Origin: Oegoconia quadripuncta
Lineage: Eukaryota; Arthropoda; Insecta; Lepidoptera; Autostichidae
Direction: 5' to 3'
Assembly (NCBI GenBank): GCA_949316235.1
Contig: OX438742.1
Span: 11,159,315 to 11,223,314, forward strand
Length of the DNA: 64,000 nucleotides
Position 1 is the stretch's first letter, and every line of letters begins with the position of its first letter. The notes beneath the pieces are model-generated. The model had not been told where the DNA came from and searched no databases. It worked only from the letters and a program-made list of their open reading frames with translations. Position numbers and translations under genes: made by a program. Below are positions 11,626 to 22,654 of the stretch, one piece after another.

Positions 11626-12130
11626 ATATCGGGAGAGGGTTGATTCATACGCGTTTGAAATTTCAGGGTTGGTAGACGTAACCAATATTAGTATGTCTGT
11701 CACTTTCACACTTATGAATTATAATCTCGTGTGCGAGTAGATCAGGCCTTGGAGTAGTGCCACAGATTAAATAATAGTACAGTGCTATGACGGATAAGTG
11801 CTCAATATATGTTTTGGTAAGCTGTTGTACTGTCATGTAGAAAATGTTAGGATTCATAACAAAATCATCGGGGAAAAAGTTTGTTCGCATTTTATGTAAT
11901 TTTTTTAGAAGTTTTTTTTATCATATCATCGTACAGAGTGACCTATGGACACGGAGGATAAGAACTTGAAGATAGGAGAAATTACTCACACTCATTCGAG
12001 TGTGTTATTCGGGTGTGTTAGGGCCCCGTAGTGAGAAATAATTCTGCAGCCTGCTAACGTTTAAATCCAAACAATAACTTTATTTTTCTAAAACGGATAA
12101 TTTACCTAACAACAAAGAACTTTGTATTCT
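11626..12130. other. no recognisable feature
   Basis: AT-rich, no gene seen. ACTCACACTCATTCGAGTGTG near 11983-12003 forms a small palindrome. Confidence 0.35.
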
Positions 12131-12133
12131 TTA

Positions 12134-12405
12134 ACGACCTATTTAGTGTAGCGATAAGAAACTGAGACAGAGATTGCTATACCAAAAGGTCTCGTGTTCG
12201 AATCCCGCTAGGGGCATATTTTATGATGAATACAGACATATGTTCCCGAGTTATGTATGTTTTTCGTTTATATATGTATTTATTTACAAAAAAATGTATT
12301 TGTGCAGTTTATCAACCATTTGGTATCCATAATACAAGCCTAGTTGCTTAGTGTAGAACTAAATGGCACTGTGTGTACGAGTATGTCCAACATATTTATT
12401 TATTC
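12134..12405 (+). mobile_element. tRNA-headed SINE, family B
   Basis: Head CGACCTATTTAGTGTAGCG with A-box-like sequence, then the B-box GTTCGAATCCCGC and AGGGGCATATTTTATGATG. The body has CCGAGTTATGTATG and ends ATCCATAATACAAGCC and CACTGTGTGTACGAG. Other copies at 14.6, 23.8, 29.4, 34.75, 34.87 and 63.6 kb are mostly on the minus strand. Confidence 0.7.
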
Positions 12406-12524
12406 TTATTTACTCGAACCTATACTTACATAGACATATACGCGAAAAACAGAATTCTTTGCGGTCGTATAATTATATGATGTCGGGCAGTGCGAATCCT
12501 TTTTCTTCAGAGGACATGTTTACG

Positions 12525-12690
12525 ACCAGTGAAGTTAAGCAATAGCTGGAGTCAATCAGTCCCTGAATGAGTGACCACTCCTGGGCATTTCATGCAAGGT
12601 TTCCCTGCATATTAAGTCGTTATTAACCCCGGACGAAAAACGACGGTTGTCATGTGTTTGACGGCGTTGTGTGTGTGTGTGTGTGTATGT
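12525..12690 (+). mobile_element. 5S-rRNA-derived SINE (SINE3-like)
   Basis: GTGAAGTTAAGCAATAGCTG, CAGTCCCTGAATGAGTGACC and CTCCTGGGCA align by eye with the conserved 3' half of eukaryotic 5S rRNA (GAAGTTAAGCAAC..., GTACTTGGATGGGTGACC). A non-5S tail follows (GTTATTAACCCCGGACG) and ends in a GTGTGTGT run. It is too diverged and too short to be a functional 5S gene. Confidence 0.55.
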
Positions 12691-12899
12691 AACAAACACT
12701 TGATATAACGGATAGATGTAGTATTATATATATTTTCTCAAACATGTTTTTTGAATTTGGAACATTACAACGCTCCAGCAATTTTTACAGCGGATTTATT
12801 TTTCGCTGTCCGTAAATTAGATACTTCGCGTGTTCTTTTTTCGAAAGCAATGACAATATTTCCATACATGTTTGAGAAAAGGAATATAATACCTTACTT

Positions 12900-13130
12900 G
12901 ACGACCGGTTGGTGTAGTGGATAGTGACCCTGTCAGCGAAACCAACGATTGCGGGTTCGAATCCCGCGAGGGGTAAATGTTTGTGTGAGAATATGAACAT
13001 TTATTCGCGAGTCATGGATGTTTATATAAATATTTAAGTATGTTTAACCGTTATCTAGTATCCATAGCACAAGCTCTGCTTAGTTTGGGACTAGATAATT
13101 GGTGTAAGTGTCCGAAATATTTATTTATTA
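12900..13130 (+). mobile_element. tRNA-headed SINE, family A
   Basis: Head GACGACCGGTTGGTGTAGTG with B-box GGGTTCGAATCCCGCG, then GGGGTAAATG. The body has ATTCGCGAGTCATGGATG, TATCTAGTATCCATAGCAC and ends TAGTTTGGGACTAGA. Other copies are at 30.47, 39.49 and 63.7 kb, all on the plus strand. Confidence 0.7.
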
Positions 13131-13539
13131 TTATTTTTAATAAAGGCTTAACTATGGCAACTCTGTCAAATTAGTGAACGCATTGACCATACAATATTAC
13201 CAACTTATCCGTCAGTTGTGGAAGGCGTTGCATTGTTCTTTCTCTTTCTCTCACTCGTATCACAATTTGTATGGAGTGACTTACGGCCCACTTTAGTTTC
13301 GAACTCGAAAGTTCGCCTTCGCCACCAGAACAGATAAAAGTAACTACGTAAGTAAGCCTACTTGACCTTATCTGATAGTCTGTGTATAAGACCACAACTG
13401 ATAACAACAAAGCAAAGTCTGGTGCAATCAATCCAAGGATGTGTAACTAATAGTAATTTCATAACAGTGTTTCCGTACCTTCCGAAAAGGGTACGTTAAA
13501 TCGTCCATCCCGGTAGTTTTCAATTGAAAATAGTCAAAG

Positions 13540-13700
13540 GAAATACGCTTTATTGTTTAAATAAGGAAGGTACATTTAAATATCTTATAGAACTACGAAT
13601 TAGGCGGCCTTATCGCTAACAGCGATCTCTTCGGATGAACAGTCGTTAACTTTGTAATGAGAGGAGGTTGTGCGCCAAAGGCTTATTTGTAAAGTAGGTA
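13540..13700 (-). mobile_element. LINE 3' end (minus) nested in the dispersed repeat
   Basis: AATACGCTTTATTGTTTAA, then TTAGGCGGCCTTATCGCTAA and CAGCGATCTCTTCGGATG. On the minus strand this is the same 3' UTR type as at 8.54 kb. Confidence 0.6.
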
Positions 13701-13837
13701 ATGTTAACTAATCAGTTATAAAATATTATTGCAGTTATAAGGGATTTCCCAATATTTAGAAAATTTCACTCGGGGTTTTTGGAAATTTTCAAGCTTGTCC
13801 AGTTCCTTTGTTACAGAAAATAAGCTACCTCTATTAT

Positions 13838-13884
13838 TTATTATTATCATTAATTATTGTTTGAATAATTAATGATAATAATAA
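13838..13884. repeat. 21-bp perfect AT-rich hairpin
   Basis: TTATTATCATTAATTATT (13841-13858) is mirrored at 13864-13881 around the loop GTTTG, and the pairing extends 3 bp further outward. The paralogous repeat at 38.93 kb lacks this hairpin. Confidence 0.6.
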
Positions 13885-14270
13885 TAATAATAATAATTGT
13901 TTGAAAATACAAACTCAAAACTTTGGGTAAACTCCGACATATCGACAGAAGTTTGAAACTGACTACCAGGAGATCATAAATCTAAAGAGCCTCGTTTATG
14001 ATGCGCGCGCACAGTGCACGACGAGATGATAGCGGAGCGAACTACGAACGAATAAACTAGTGAAAGAGAGACGCGTTTGTTGTATAGGAGGGTTTGGTAT
14101 CGTGTCAAAGCGTAATAGTAACTAATACTTTTGTATGGAAACAGGCTAATTCGGGCTCGAGTAGTGCTTAAAGCTATACTTAGTAAAATAAAAAATTTTG
14201 AAACCCCACGACTGATGGGTAATAGAAAAAGGTATAAATACATTTTTGGAAAAACCCCCTACGAAAAGGA

Positions 14271-14385
14271 AGTACCGCCTCCGTGGCTCAATATAGGGTT
14301 TACGATTCGGATGTCGCGGGTTCGATCCCCAGCGAGGTACATGTTTAGTATTCGGTTTGGTTGGTGGTATATCGTCATCTTGTAA
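14271..14385 (+). mobile_element. SINE family C, head only
   Basis: GTACCGCCTCCGTGGCTCA, the B-box GGGTTCGATCCCC, GTACATGTTTAGTATTCGG and TTGGTTGGTGG, then homology stops. A 3'-truncated or rearranged copy of the SINE at 10.38 kb. Confidence 0.65.
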
Positions 14386-14608
14386 CGGTGTCGTTCATTT
14401 GAGCTGATACTCATTGATGGGTTTGGGTTATTGGAGTTCAAATTCCAAATTTTAAACCGACTGACTGACTGACGAACAGACGGATCCTTTTTTTGGCACA
14501 TTGATTTCCAGATTTGCACCGTTATTTTAATCTTTTTTTTTTACATCTCAATAGCAATTTTTTTAGTTTTAAGGCCCTTTCGATCCTCTGTAAGACCTGT
14601 TTCATGCA

Positions 14609-14871
14609 ATAAATAATAAATAAATATCTTTGCACATACACACAGCGCCATCAAGTTCCACACTAAGCCTAGTTAGGCTTGTATATACAGATACCAGATG
14701 GTTGATAAACTACACAAATACATTTTTTTGTAAATAAATAAATGAAAAACATCCATAACTCGGGAACACATGTCTGTATTCATCATACAAACATATGCCC
14801 CTAGCGGGATTCGACCCGTGACCTTTTGGTATAGCAGGAGAGTTTCTAACCACTACACCAAACAGGTCGTT
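14609..14871 (-). mobile_element. SINE family B (minus)
   Basis: From the left: AATAAATATCTTTGCACATAC, ACACAGCGCCATCAAGTTCC, the CATAACTCGGGAACACATG segment, then CCCTAGCGGGATTCGACCC (B-box reversed) and CACTACACCAAACAGGTCG (head). Confidence 0.7.
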
Positions 14872-14889
14872 AATAAATAAGTTGGTGTG

Positions 14890-15302
14890 GTGATCCGTGT
14901 TCTGTTTTGACCCTGGCCAGAGCTGGCCCGCCCCTTCTGTACATATACACCGCGTGACTCGACCCAGCTGGGTACAGGCGGGCTGGGAAGGTCACAATCT
15001 CAGCCGGTTAACATCCCACTGCAGGGATATAGGCCTTCCCTCGTATAATGATGAGAGTATGGGCCACAGTCCACCACGCCAATGCGGGTTGGCGACTTCA
15101 CATGTCTTAGAATTATTTCTCAGGCATGCAGGTTTCCTCACGAAGTTTTCCTTCACCGTTTAAGACCAGTTGGATAAATGCACATAAGTAATGAAATTAA
15201 TTTTAAAAACTCATTGGTACATGGCCTGCCTGGGAATCGATCCCTAACGACCCAAATTGGGAGACCGCGCGTCTTAACCGCTGAGCCTCCGACGCTCCGA
15301 TG
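14890..15302 (-). mobile_element. tRNA-like SINE with RTE-type tail (minus)
   Basis: GGGATATAGGCCTTCCCTCG, GGGCCACAGTCCACCACGC, CAGGCATGCAGGTTTCCTCA and CGAAGTTTTCCTTCACCG are hallmark words of a very common lepidopteran repeat associated with RTE LINE 3' ends. At 15.22-15.30 kb, GGGAATCGATCCC...CTTAACCGCTGAGCC is a tRNA-like head on the minus strand. Not a tRNA gene. Confidence 0.65.
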
Positions 15303-15581
15303 TGGTATATAGGTAGAAATTTAATTCGTGTAATTCCTTTTTACTGGCGACTCCACTCGTGATTACGAACAACTTTCCCCCAAGAACCAGAGCCGAATAA
15401 AATCAAAAAAATTTCGAATAGCCATACAAAGTAACCATTCTGAAACTACCTTTAGTACGGAAGTCGCAACAATTTTCGGCTGAATTGGTGCCTAGTGGAA
15501 AGTTGTTCGTAATCGAGAGTGGCGTCACTACTTAATGGCAATTACACGAATTCAAATTCACCAGTATAGAAAATTTTAAAT

Positions 15582-15770
15582 GTGCGCCTACCACCATCTT
15601 ATCTATATCTGCCGCCAAACAGCAATGTTAATAGCGTTGTGTTCCGGTCAACAGAGATGAGATAGCCAGTTCCCCAAATAAGATTGGTGTTCCGGGTCAG
15701 TCTTAGGCCTCATCTTAACTTAACATCAGGTGTGATGTCAAGTGCTAACCCGTTGTGCATAAAGGAAATA
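15582..15770 (+). mobile_element. SINE family C, 3' body
   Basis: CCTACCACCATCTTATCTA, TGCCGCCAAACAGCAATG, CCGGGTCAGTCTTAGGC, CATCAGGTGTGATGTC and GTTGTGCATAAAGGAAAT match the body of the copy at 10.38 kb. The head is absent. Confidence 0.65.
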
Positions 15771-15837
15771 TAAAAATCAAAAGCCTTTTAAAAGGGATTG
15801 TCAAATTAAATCAAATCTGTCGCAAGGTCTGTTATAC

Positions 15838-16200
15838 AAACAACTCAAAAAATCAAAATAAAAAAATGCTTTATTTTGTAGGTACATACACAGGGTACAC
15901 TTAAAATAGTCAAATTTTACATTGTTTTAAGCTACTGCTTGTTCAAAAGCCACTTTTCCCCTGAGAAGAACAAGCAAGAAACTCGAGAGTTGCTTTTTTT
16001 TAAAAAAGGTTTTTATGTTACAAAATTATTAATTATTATTTTATATTATAATATTTCATTATTAATTGTGAAATAGCCTGGTTACGCGACCGGGCTGTTC
16101 ATGTCCATGAATGTTTATCATCTAAATAATCTGATATTTTATAATATGCTTTCTGTTTTATAGTATCTTTAAATTTATTTGAACTACTAGATTGTCGTAG
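15838..16200 (-). mobile_element. LINE 3' end with ORF2 C-terminal remnant (minus)
   Basis: AAAATGCTTTATTTTGTAGG, TTTAAGCTACTGCTTGTTC, CCCCTGAGAAGAACAAGCAA and the distal ATTTATTTGAAC read, on the minus strand, like the plus-strand LINE 3' end at 24.37-24.63 kb (CAAGCAGTAGCTTAAA, ATAAAGCATTTTTGAC). Both end the same CR1-like LINE type. Confidence 0.55.
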
Positions 16201-17203
16201 AGATAGATACAGCAACAACATCAAATATCAGCCCCCGATGGATTTTCTTGGGTTTGTAATAATGTATGAGCAGCACTAATGTATAAATAGCTGAGGATAC
16301 CGCAAAATTGAGAGGGTTATGATGCTGGGCCCATATAGGCAGAAAGACAGTGTCTGCCCTAGAAAATTGACCTACATACAAGTATCACAAGATGAACAAG
16401 TCAATGTGTTTTTGTAATTATTTATTTATCTAAAAAGTTACAATGATATAATTTCGGACTTTACTATCAATGCTTTATAACAAAATTTAATCACCTCCGC
16501 TTCGAATATTCTGTCAGAACTGTGAGTATTCAATTTGTCTATACATTTTCCCAAGATAATCACAGTTCGCATATACCCTAGGTGCGTGTGTGCGTATGGA
16601 ATGGCGTGTCCATACGCGTCCGAACTCACACACTGGCAACATCGATTGCATAGAAAAATCGCAACCAGGTCAGGCCGCCTGACTTGGTTTTCAATAAATA
16701 CGCTTTTATATTGGCTTCACGAGTAAATAACGAATCTCGGAAGTAAATTTTAACCTACTTCTAATTGTCGCATCGAAATTAAACTTTGTATGTACTAGTA
16801 TGTAGTTCGGATGACAATACAATACTATAATTTGGTATATTGGAGCTAATCTGATAATGGCGCCAAGAGGTGAATGGAATTCTTCAGTGGATACCAGTAA
16901 ACCCCTCGAGTTTGGGCGCGTATGAGCCGTTTTGACGAGTCCAATATATTGCAGGTCGTGTCGAGGGTCCGATGGATTCAGGAGGTGACTGAGGCGGCAT
17001 CTGGAAGAAAGAGTTCAACGCAATTAAGTAATTGATTTTATTGAAATTAGTATCGCATACGCTATTATGTGCCTAATGCTTCCTAACCCAAAACTAATAT
17101 TAAATTGCCACTAGTGGTCACCCATCCAAAGCCTGAACGCGCCAGACGCGCCCGGCTGTTTTCAATTGTATAGGCAGTCGTTACGCCAAGTCGATGGCCT
17201 ATG
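16201..17203. other. non-genic
   Basis: No gene recognised. A small perfect stem, CGTATGGA/TCCATACG, sits near 16594. 16860-17010 is less AT-rich but has stops in every frame. Confidence 0.4.
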
Positions 17204-17211
17204 GGGACGGC

Positions 17212-17604
17212 CAGGGCCGGTTCTACAGAAAGGCCACACCGGGCGCCAAGTGCCAGAGGGCGCCTCAGTGGTCAAAAAAAAGTTAATTAATAGAATTAAT
17301 ATATCTTAATTCCGGCATAATTTAGAAACAAGAAAGAAAGAAAAAATTCTTTATTGTACACAGCTTAAAAATATACACAGTGATATTATTTTAACAGGTG
17401 TACAAAGGCGGTCTTATCGCTTAGTTTAGAACAGTTGATGTAGTCAACTGTTCTGTTAGGTGTTCTATGCCACGAGCATAGCTGTTTTCAATGGATGTTG
17501 TCGAGATCTTTTCAGTTCCATGCCGACACGTGCACGCACAAATGGTATTATTAGGTGCAAACAAGGGGGGCGCCATTATTGGAACTAGCCTCGAACCGGC
17601 ACTG
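17212..17604. mobile_element. hAT-type MITE with 8-bp target duplication
   Basis: The left terminus CAGGGCCGGTTCTACAG and the right terminus (reverse complement CAGTGCCGGTTCGAGG) form terminal inverted repeats starting CAG, as in hAT elements. Immediately outside, GGGACGGC at 17204-17211 and again at 17605-17612 is a perfect 8-bp target-site duplication, the hAT length. There is no transposase; the element is 393 bp and contains a nested LINE 3' end. Confidence 0.8.
17337..17550 (-). mobile_element. LINE 3' end (minus) inside the hAT MITE
   Basis: AAAAAATTCTTTATTGTACA, then AAAGGCGGTCTTATCGCT; the same 3' end type as at 8.54 and 13.55 kb. It also holds the local palindrome AACAGTTGATG...CAACTGTTC (about 17430-17452). 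Confidence 0.55.
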
Positions 17605-17636
17605 GGGACGGCTTAAAAACAACTAACTGGCAAGTG

Positions 17637-17752
17637 GGATATTAAGTATGACACAAACCCCACTCGGCCCGCGTGGTGGATTATAGCCCATACCCTAGGC
17701 TGTGCCCCAACAGTGGGGAAGTGTAAAGCTGTTGATGATGAAGGAGAATTTT
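17637..17752 (+). mobile_element. RTE-type LINE/SINE 3' tail
   Basis: GCGTGGTGGATTATAGCCCA, TACCCTAGGCTGTGCCCC, AACAGTGGGGAAGTGTAAAG and TGTTGATGATGAAGG follow the usual end of lepidopteran RTE retrotransposons. Confidence 0.55.
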
Positions 17753-17974
17753 TGAACATTATCAAAATAGCTGAATTCAGCTATTATGTATTCTAGCACC
17801 AAGTAAATATGTCAAATTGGTCCCATTTTAACTTGATTGCAATCGGTTCAGTAGTTTCACAAGCTTCTATTTAACTTGTAATGTTCGTATGTATGTAAGT
17901 TGTCTATTTGATTTGATTGAGCTGAAATGTGGCATAATTATGAAAGCTTGGTGACAATGCTATTTCATGGCACC

Positions 17975-18340
17975 AGACTGGCACTCCCTGATGGCAAATG
18001 GCAAGATAGTCCAAATTGGGCTAGTTTGTTTTGTTGCCATAAGCACTTTCCATTGCAAATGAGGACGACTGACGATGGCCATGGCCACTGGAACTCGAAA
18101 TCTGCTAAGTAGGTAGTCGAATTTGCTGTCGTTTATTTTGTTCTCGAGGGGACTTTCCAATACACATGATAACGAGGGTTTGAAGATGGAACTGGTAGAT
18201 TGTTACTGGAACTCCCTAATAGAAACTGCTAAGATAGTCGAGTTTGGTGTCGTATGTTTTGTTCTCATGAGTACTATCCTATACTGATTTCGACGAAGGT
18301 CTGAAGATGGAGTCGGAAAAGTGACATTGGAACTCCTATG
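17975..18340 (+). repeat. three degenerate tandem units of about 110-120 bp
   Basis: Unit starts: CTGGCACTCCCTGATGG (17978), CTGGAACTCGAAATCTGC (18087), CTGGAACTCCCTAATAG (18206), with a fourth beginning near 18327. Each unit contains AAGATAGTC or TAGGTAGTCG, TTGTTTTGTT, GTACTTTCC-like and GAAGGTCTGAAGATGG-like words. Open frames here are by-products. Confidence 0.55.
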
Positions 18341-18344
18341 CTAA

Positions 18345-18962
18345 CACCCCGTTTCTACCTCGAATGAGCGCTGCGTCGTCCAGCGGCGCCCACATGAGAC
18401 ACGAGAGACGAACCTACCTATGCATTGCCTCCACGTGACTGACTAGCACAGCCCAGTTACAATAGACGCCTCGCCGCAGTTCCCGCTCTCAACCCATTCG
18501 TAGTATCCTGTTCTGTATTCTCAAAATAAAAATAGCATGATTTCAAAAAGTAATCTTCTATCTCGTGTTACACTATGTGCACCGACGTAGGCAAGAGCAG
18601 GTAACAACTATTTTCTCATATTGTGTACAACGCGATTTCATTCATTCGCCTCCACGTGCACAGAGTACAGTTAGAGCTCCTTCGATTTAGGTCGAGGTCG
18701 GAATTTCACTTTCAGTAACCAAAATGTGTACGACGACTGAGGTTTCGATATAAGCGGAATGCGATATCATATTATATTCCGTGTTCTGAAATGTTATATG
18801 GGGACCGCCTTAATATACTAGTAAAAAAATAATTATAAAATCGGTTGGCAAAACAGGCATGTTAAAAATAGTTTCAAAATTTTGATATCGGTTAAAATTT
18901 TATTTTAAAACAAATGTCTGAATTAAGAATTCGTTATGCAATCCTATTCGCTATTAGTTTCC
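18345..18962. other. non-genic; locally GC-richer
   Basis: 18350-18500 is GC-richer (CTGCGTCGTCCAGCGGCGCC) with two CCTCCACGTG words (about 18428 and 18650). No frame, splice pair or RNA gene is recognised. Confidence 0.35.
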
Positions 18963-18964
18963 GA

Positions 18965-19090
18965 TTAGCAACGTTAAGCAACGTCTGACTTGGTCAGTCC
19001 TTGGATTGGTGACCTGACGACTAGCAGAAGAGTCGTCGGAGGGCAAGTTAAGACCCGGTTTCAATTAAATATAAGGCATTTTAAACCAAT
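18965..19090 (+). mobile_element. 5S-rRNA-derived SINE head
   Basis: AGCAACGTTAAGCAACGTC, TTGGTCAGTCCTTGGATTGG and TGACCTG match the conserved 3' half of 5S rRNA better than the copy at 12.53 kb does. Non-5S sequence follows. The 5S 5' half is missing, so it is not a functional gene. Confidence 0.55.
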
Positions 19091-19370
19091 TCGGTGGCTC
19101 ATAAAGGCTTGAAAACATGGTATGTCAGGTGCTCAGACGTGTCCGATAAGTGTCTGTGGTTAGGTAAAGGTCTCTATTCTCACACAATTCCACTAATCCG
19201 CATTAAATTAGGTCCACGCAGACCCAGTGGTACTTTAAAACCCCTATCATCAATAGTGAAAGGAGACTGTGCTTCAGCAGTGCGGACTGGCTGTTGCTGT
19301 GCGTGCTGAGTTGCTGTGGTTTACGTTTTGTGACGTAACATATCGTATTGATGATGATGATGCTTCCGAC
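19091..19370 (+). repeat. probable retroposon tail
   Basis: AAAGGAGACTGTGCTTCAGCA, GTGCGGACTGGC and TTGATGATGATGATGC resemble the 3' end words of RTE-related repeats. 19094-19309 is open in one frame but has no family resemblance. Confidence 0.35.
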
Positions 19371-19589
19371 TGATTCCGGCCATGGCGACCACTTCGTCTC
19401 CTAATCGGTTTGGCGCTGGTGCGCTCGAAGATGGCGTATTACACTTGGACCGTCACGACAAATCAAACGTTACCTCATTAATTGAAATCCATCTAGCCGT
19501 TAGTGTGCTACGACGGAATAAATAACCCCACATACATACACGCGAAAAACATAACCCTTTCTTTAGTCGGGTAATGGATATTAAAACAA

Positions 19590-20755
19590 TTTTAAGCTCG
19601 TTCGTTTTATGCATGGGTATGCATATCTACTTTGCTGTTTTATTTATGTTTAAAGTGCACCGAAGCTCTTTTCATTTTATGATGTCCCCATATTCCGCGC
19701 GCAAATCCGACCCAATGAATCAATACTTCTAGGAATGAAAGAGAACACTAACTTATATCTAGCACACTCGCTCGTACCCACAGACTTACAACATTCGAAT
19801 ATAAATCACGTAACCAATTTTTATATAAAAGAATAAGCTGCATTTAAGCCTTGACGTACCAGGAAATTTGTTAATATTGTCTGGCTTACGAATTTGTTTA
19901 ATACCTCGTAAGCATTTCGTTTCGGTACAAGCAATATTTATATTAAATAATTAGCAAAATAATCGACTTCCGTAATCTTCTACTCTCCGCAGTGCATCAT
20001 CAGATCTAAAGCAATGCATAAAACAATCATGAAAATCGGTCAACAATTAAAGAAAATGTGAATTCACTCATATTTTTCTCTACATAAAAAATATGCAGAC
20101 GTATGAACGACAACAATTTAAAGCTCGTATGTTTTATTCATAGTATGCATACCTACTATGCTATTACATTTACTCGTATGTTTAAAGAGCATCGAATCTC
20201 CTATCATTTTATGATATCCCCATATTCCGAGCGCAATTCCGAGCAAACGAATCAATACTTCTAGGAATGAAAGAGAACACTAATTAGTATCTATCACGCT
20301 CCCTCATATTGGTACTACTATTTTTAAGCTCGTTCGTTTTATGCATGCATACCTACTATATGGTTTTATATTTATCTTTAAAGTGCACCGAACCTCCTAT
20401 CATTTTATGAAGTTCCCATAGTCCGCGCGCAATTCCGAACCAACGAATCAATATTTCTAAAAATGAAAGAGAACACTAACTTATATCTATCACACTCCCT
20501 CGTATTGATACTACTAATTGGCAGTCATATAATTACGAGACAACCTACTAAGTTATAAAAATAATCTCCAAAATAAATAACAAGGAGGAAGCAGGGTCAC
20601 ACGTTATTATTAGGTACTATATCATTTATACGCGTAATATATCAACAATATTTAAATATATATCTTCGGGTACCATGACAGCTAAGGCAGACGATGTCAA
20701 AACCACAAATATCATATAGCTTCCTTATAAGATATCGTGCCCTTTTATTATATAC
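19590..20755 (+). repeat. repeat family D, three consecutive copies
   Basis: Three copies (about 19.59-19.80, 20.11-20.31 and 20.33-20.52 kb) share AAGCTCGTTCGTTTTATGCA, GTGCACCGAA, CTATCATTTTATGATG, CATATTCCGCGCGCAA, CGAATCAATACTTCTAGG and AATGAAAGAGAACACTAAC. 20.52-20.75 kb matches the flank of another copy at 43.96-44.11 kb (TTTCGTGCCCTT-like end). No ORF. Unknown non-autonomous element; related copies lie at 43.75 and at 58.87/63.36 kb. Confidence 0.6.
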
Positions 20756-20760
20756 AACAG

Positions 20761-20958
20761 GTTAGAGTTTGACCTGAAGCACACCTGACATTAAATGAAG
20801 ATGAGGCCGAAGGTGGAAACGCGCTCATCCAACTTAATTTGGGGGACTGCCCTTATCTACCATAATCCTATCTTATCTCAAGCAGACAGAACACAGCCAT
20901 AATGCTATCAACATTGTTTCTTGGATGAGTTGGTCGTAGCTGGCCAGGCGGACATATC
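20761..20958 (-). mobile_element. SINE family C (minus)
   Basis: CACACCTGACATTAAATGAA, GATGAGGCCGAAGGTGGAAA, GGGGGACTGCCC and AGACAGAACACAGCCATAAT are the reverse of the family C body. Confidence 0.6.
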
Positions 20959-20959
20959 A

Positions 20960-22400
20960 CGCTGGTTCCATTATTTATACTTAGTAGTACTTCTTAACAA
21001 AGAAGCATAATATTGACAAATTAACTTTTTAAAAACCAAAAACCACGATAGCATATTTTGTATTTTGCGGGCGCCATGCTGGATTCATCCTAAGACACTC
21101 TAGGGGTCGAGATGAATCGAATGACACCTTGCACTTCAAAATCGGTCGAGACGTTTATAATAATAAATAATTTATTTTACAGACAATAAGGTCCATCTTT
21201 GTTAGTACAGTCACCTATAACTATGTTAGTAAACAGTAGTAGACATTGAAAATTTAAAATAACAATTATAAATTCAAATGTCAATCGAAAAATGAAAACA
21301 TAATAAAATCTAAATTATATTAATTTGAAGGCTACAGGAGGTAGCTAGAAGCGGGCGTGCATGGCTAAATCCATAACTAAGAGGAATAGCTAAAAACTTC
21401 ACAAAGGAGTATCAGGCGCGATTTTGATGAAAAGTGAAACTGCATCATTGGATTTTTTAAAAATCAATATGCCTTGCCAGACATCGAACCCGTTGATTTT
21501 GAAAAAAAAAACATACTGTATAAGTACATCATTCGATAGTGTCGCTAATAAGGAGCAAATTCTGGAAAGTAATGTCATATGGCAAACGTAAGCAAAGAGC
21601 GCATTTTTAACAAAATACTTATTTATGTTTCTTACGTTACCACATATTACTTAACTGATCAATTGTTCAAAATGATGGCCATGTGTGAATTACAAATAAT
21701 AACAGACACAAACTCATTATACAAAAGCGCGGGAAAGCCTACTCAGGTAGGTCATTACTTCCCAGAATTCGTTAATTATTAGTGACACTATCGATTAGTG
21801 TGTAATAGAATAGCGTTTTTTTTCAAAATCACGGGGTTCGATTCGTGGCTAGGAATATTGATTTTTCAAAAATCCAACGATGCAGTGTTAGTATTCATCA
21901 AAATCGGGCCAGTGACTCCTTTGAGTACTTTTCGCTGTTCCTCATAGTTTCGGATTTGGCCGTGCACTTGAAAAATTCACCCAGTATACTCGACAACAGT
22001 ATCCTCTAATTTTTGGGGCTGTCGGGTAAATATGTAGTCAGTTACGTTGTGATTTCGGATGTTTGCTTTAGTTGAGGAGTAAAACCTTCCCTTAAAAGTA
22101 TTTAAGATTCTTGGTCAAAGGGGAAATACCTTATATAGGTTTTAGTAGTTTAGTATGGGAATATGTGTTTGAAAAGCCATATCTTACAATAGGAGTGAAT
22201 TAGAAACTTAAATTTATTACAGGCCGTATTTGATATTAATTTCAGCTAAAAAGCACAAAGCCGTTCCGAAGAAAAAGGGTCGTAACATAAAAGCTCCCAT
22301 TTTACTTTTTGATATACGGAACCCTAAAAAATCTTCACTTTCTCGTAGCACACGTTCACCGTAATTTACTCAGTAGCTAGTTCGTAGGGGCGGGACTAAC
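20960..22400. other. non-genic, possible LINE tail
   Basis: 21165-21260 (AATTTATTTTACAGACAATA and GGTCCATC) could be another minus-strand LINE 3' end. The rest is AT-rich. GATTTTGATGAAAAGTGAAA (about 21421) and a related segment near 21890 on the opposite strand suggest a decayed inverted repeat around 21.42-21.92 kb. No gene. Confidence 0.35.
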
Positions 22401-22401
22401 G

Positions 22402-22458
22402 GTTACCTAGCAACGGGATGCCATATTTGATACCAGGGAAGCAGAAGCTGTAACATGA
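22402..22458 (+). repeat. CCTAGCAACG...TACCAGGG unit
   Basis: GGTTACCTAGCAACGGGATG, CCATATTTGATACCAGGG and AAGCAGAAGCTG. An inverted copy lies at 57.18-57.24 kb. Also related to the CCTGGCAACGCGCTACG...TACCAGGG units at 1.76, 7.0 and 38.3 kb. Confidence 0.5.
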
Positions 22459-22654
22459 ATTCGTATTCAGAGTAAACCCGTCATTGAGCGGTCCAACTCT
22501 GTTCCGATTTCTGTGATACATTACGATGACGACGGGTTAACGAAAAGTTATTAATTATATATATTTCGCGAATAATTTTTTGAAGTTCCCAAGCTTGTAA
22601 ATAAATACAGGTAGGTAAATGTATAAAGATTGTTGTAAAGACAGGGCATATACC

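Larger units (their letters stand above)
13140..14015 (+). repeat. long dispersed repeat, copy 1 (pair with 38.56-39.11 kb)
   Basis: TAACTATGGCAACTCTGTCA, CAATATTACCAACTTATCCG, GAAAGTTCGCCTTCGCCA, AAATAAGCTACCTC, GTAAACTCCGACAT, ATCGACAGAAGTTTGAAAC and the terminal motif CTACCAGGAGATCATAAATC all recur in the same order at 38.56-39.11 kb. Copy 1 is interrupted by a LINE 3' end (13.54-13.70 kb). No ORF is preserved, so it is probably a non-autonomous element. Confidence 0.6.

Noticed and set aside
12525..12690. Functional 5S rRNA gene
   Set aside because: Only a diverged 3' half is present, without the 5' half, internal control region or T-run terminator at the right place.
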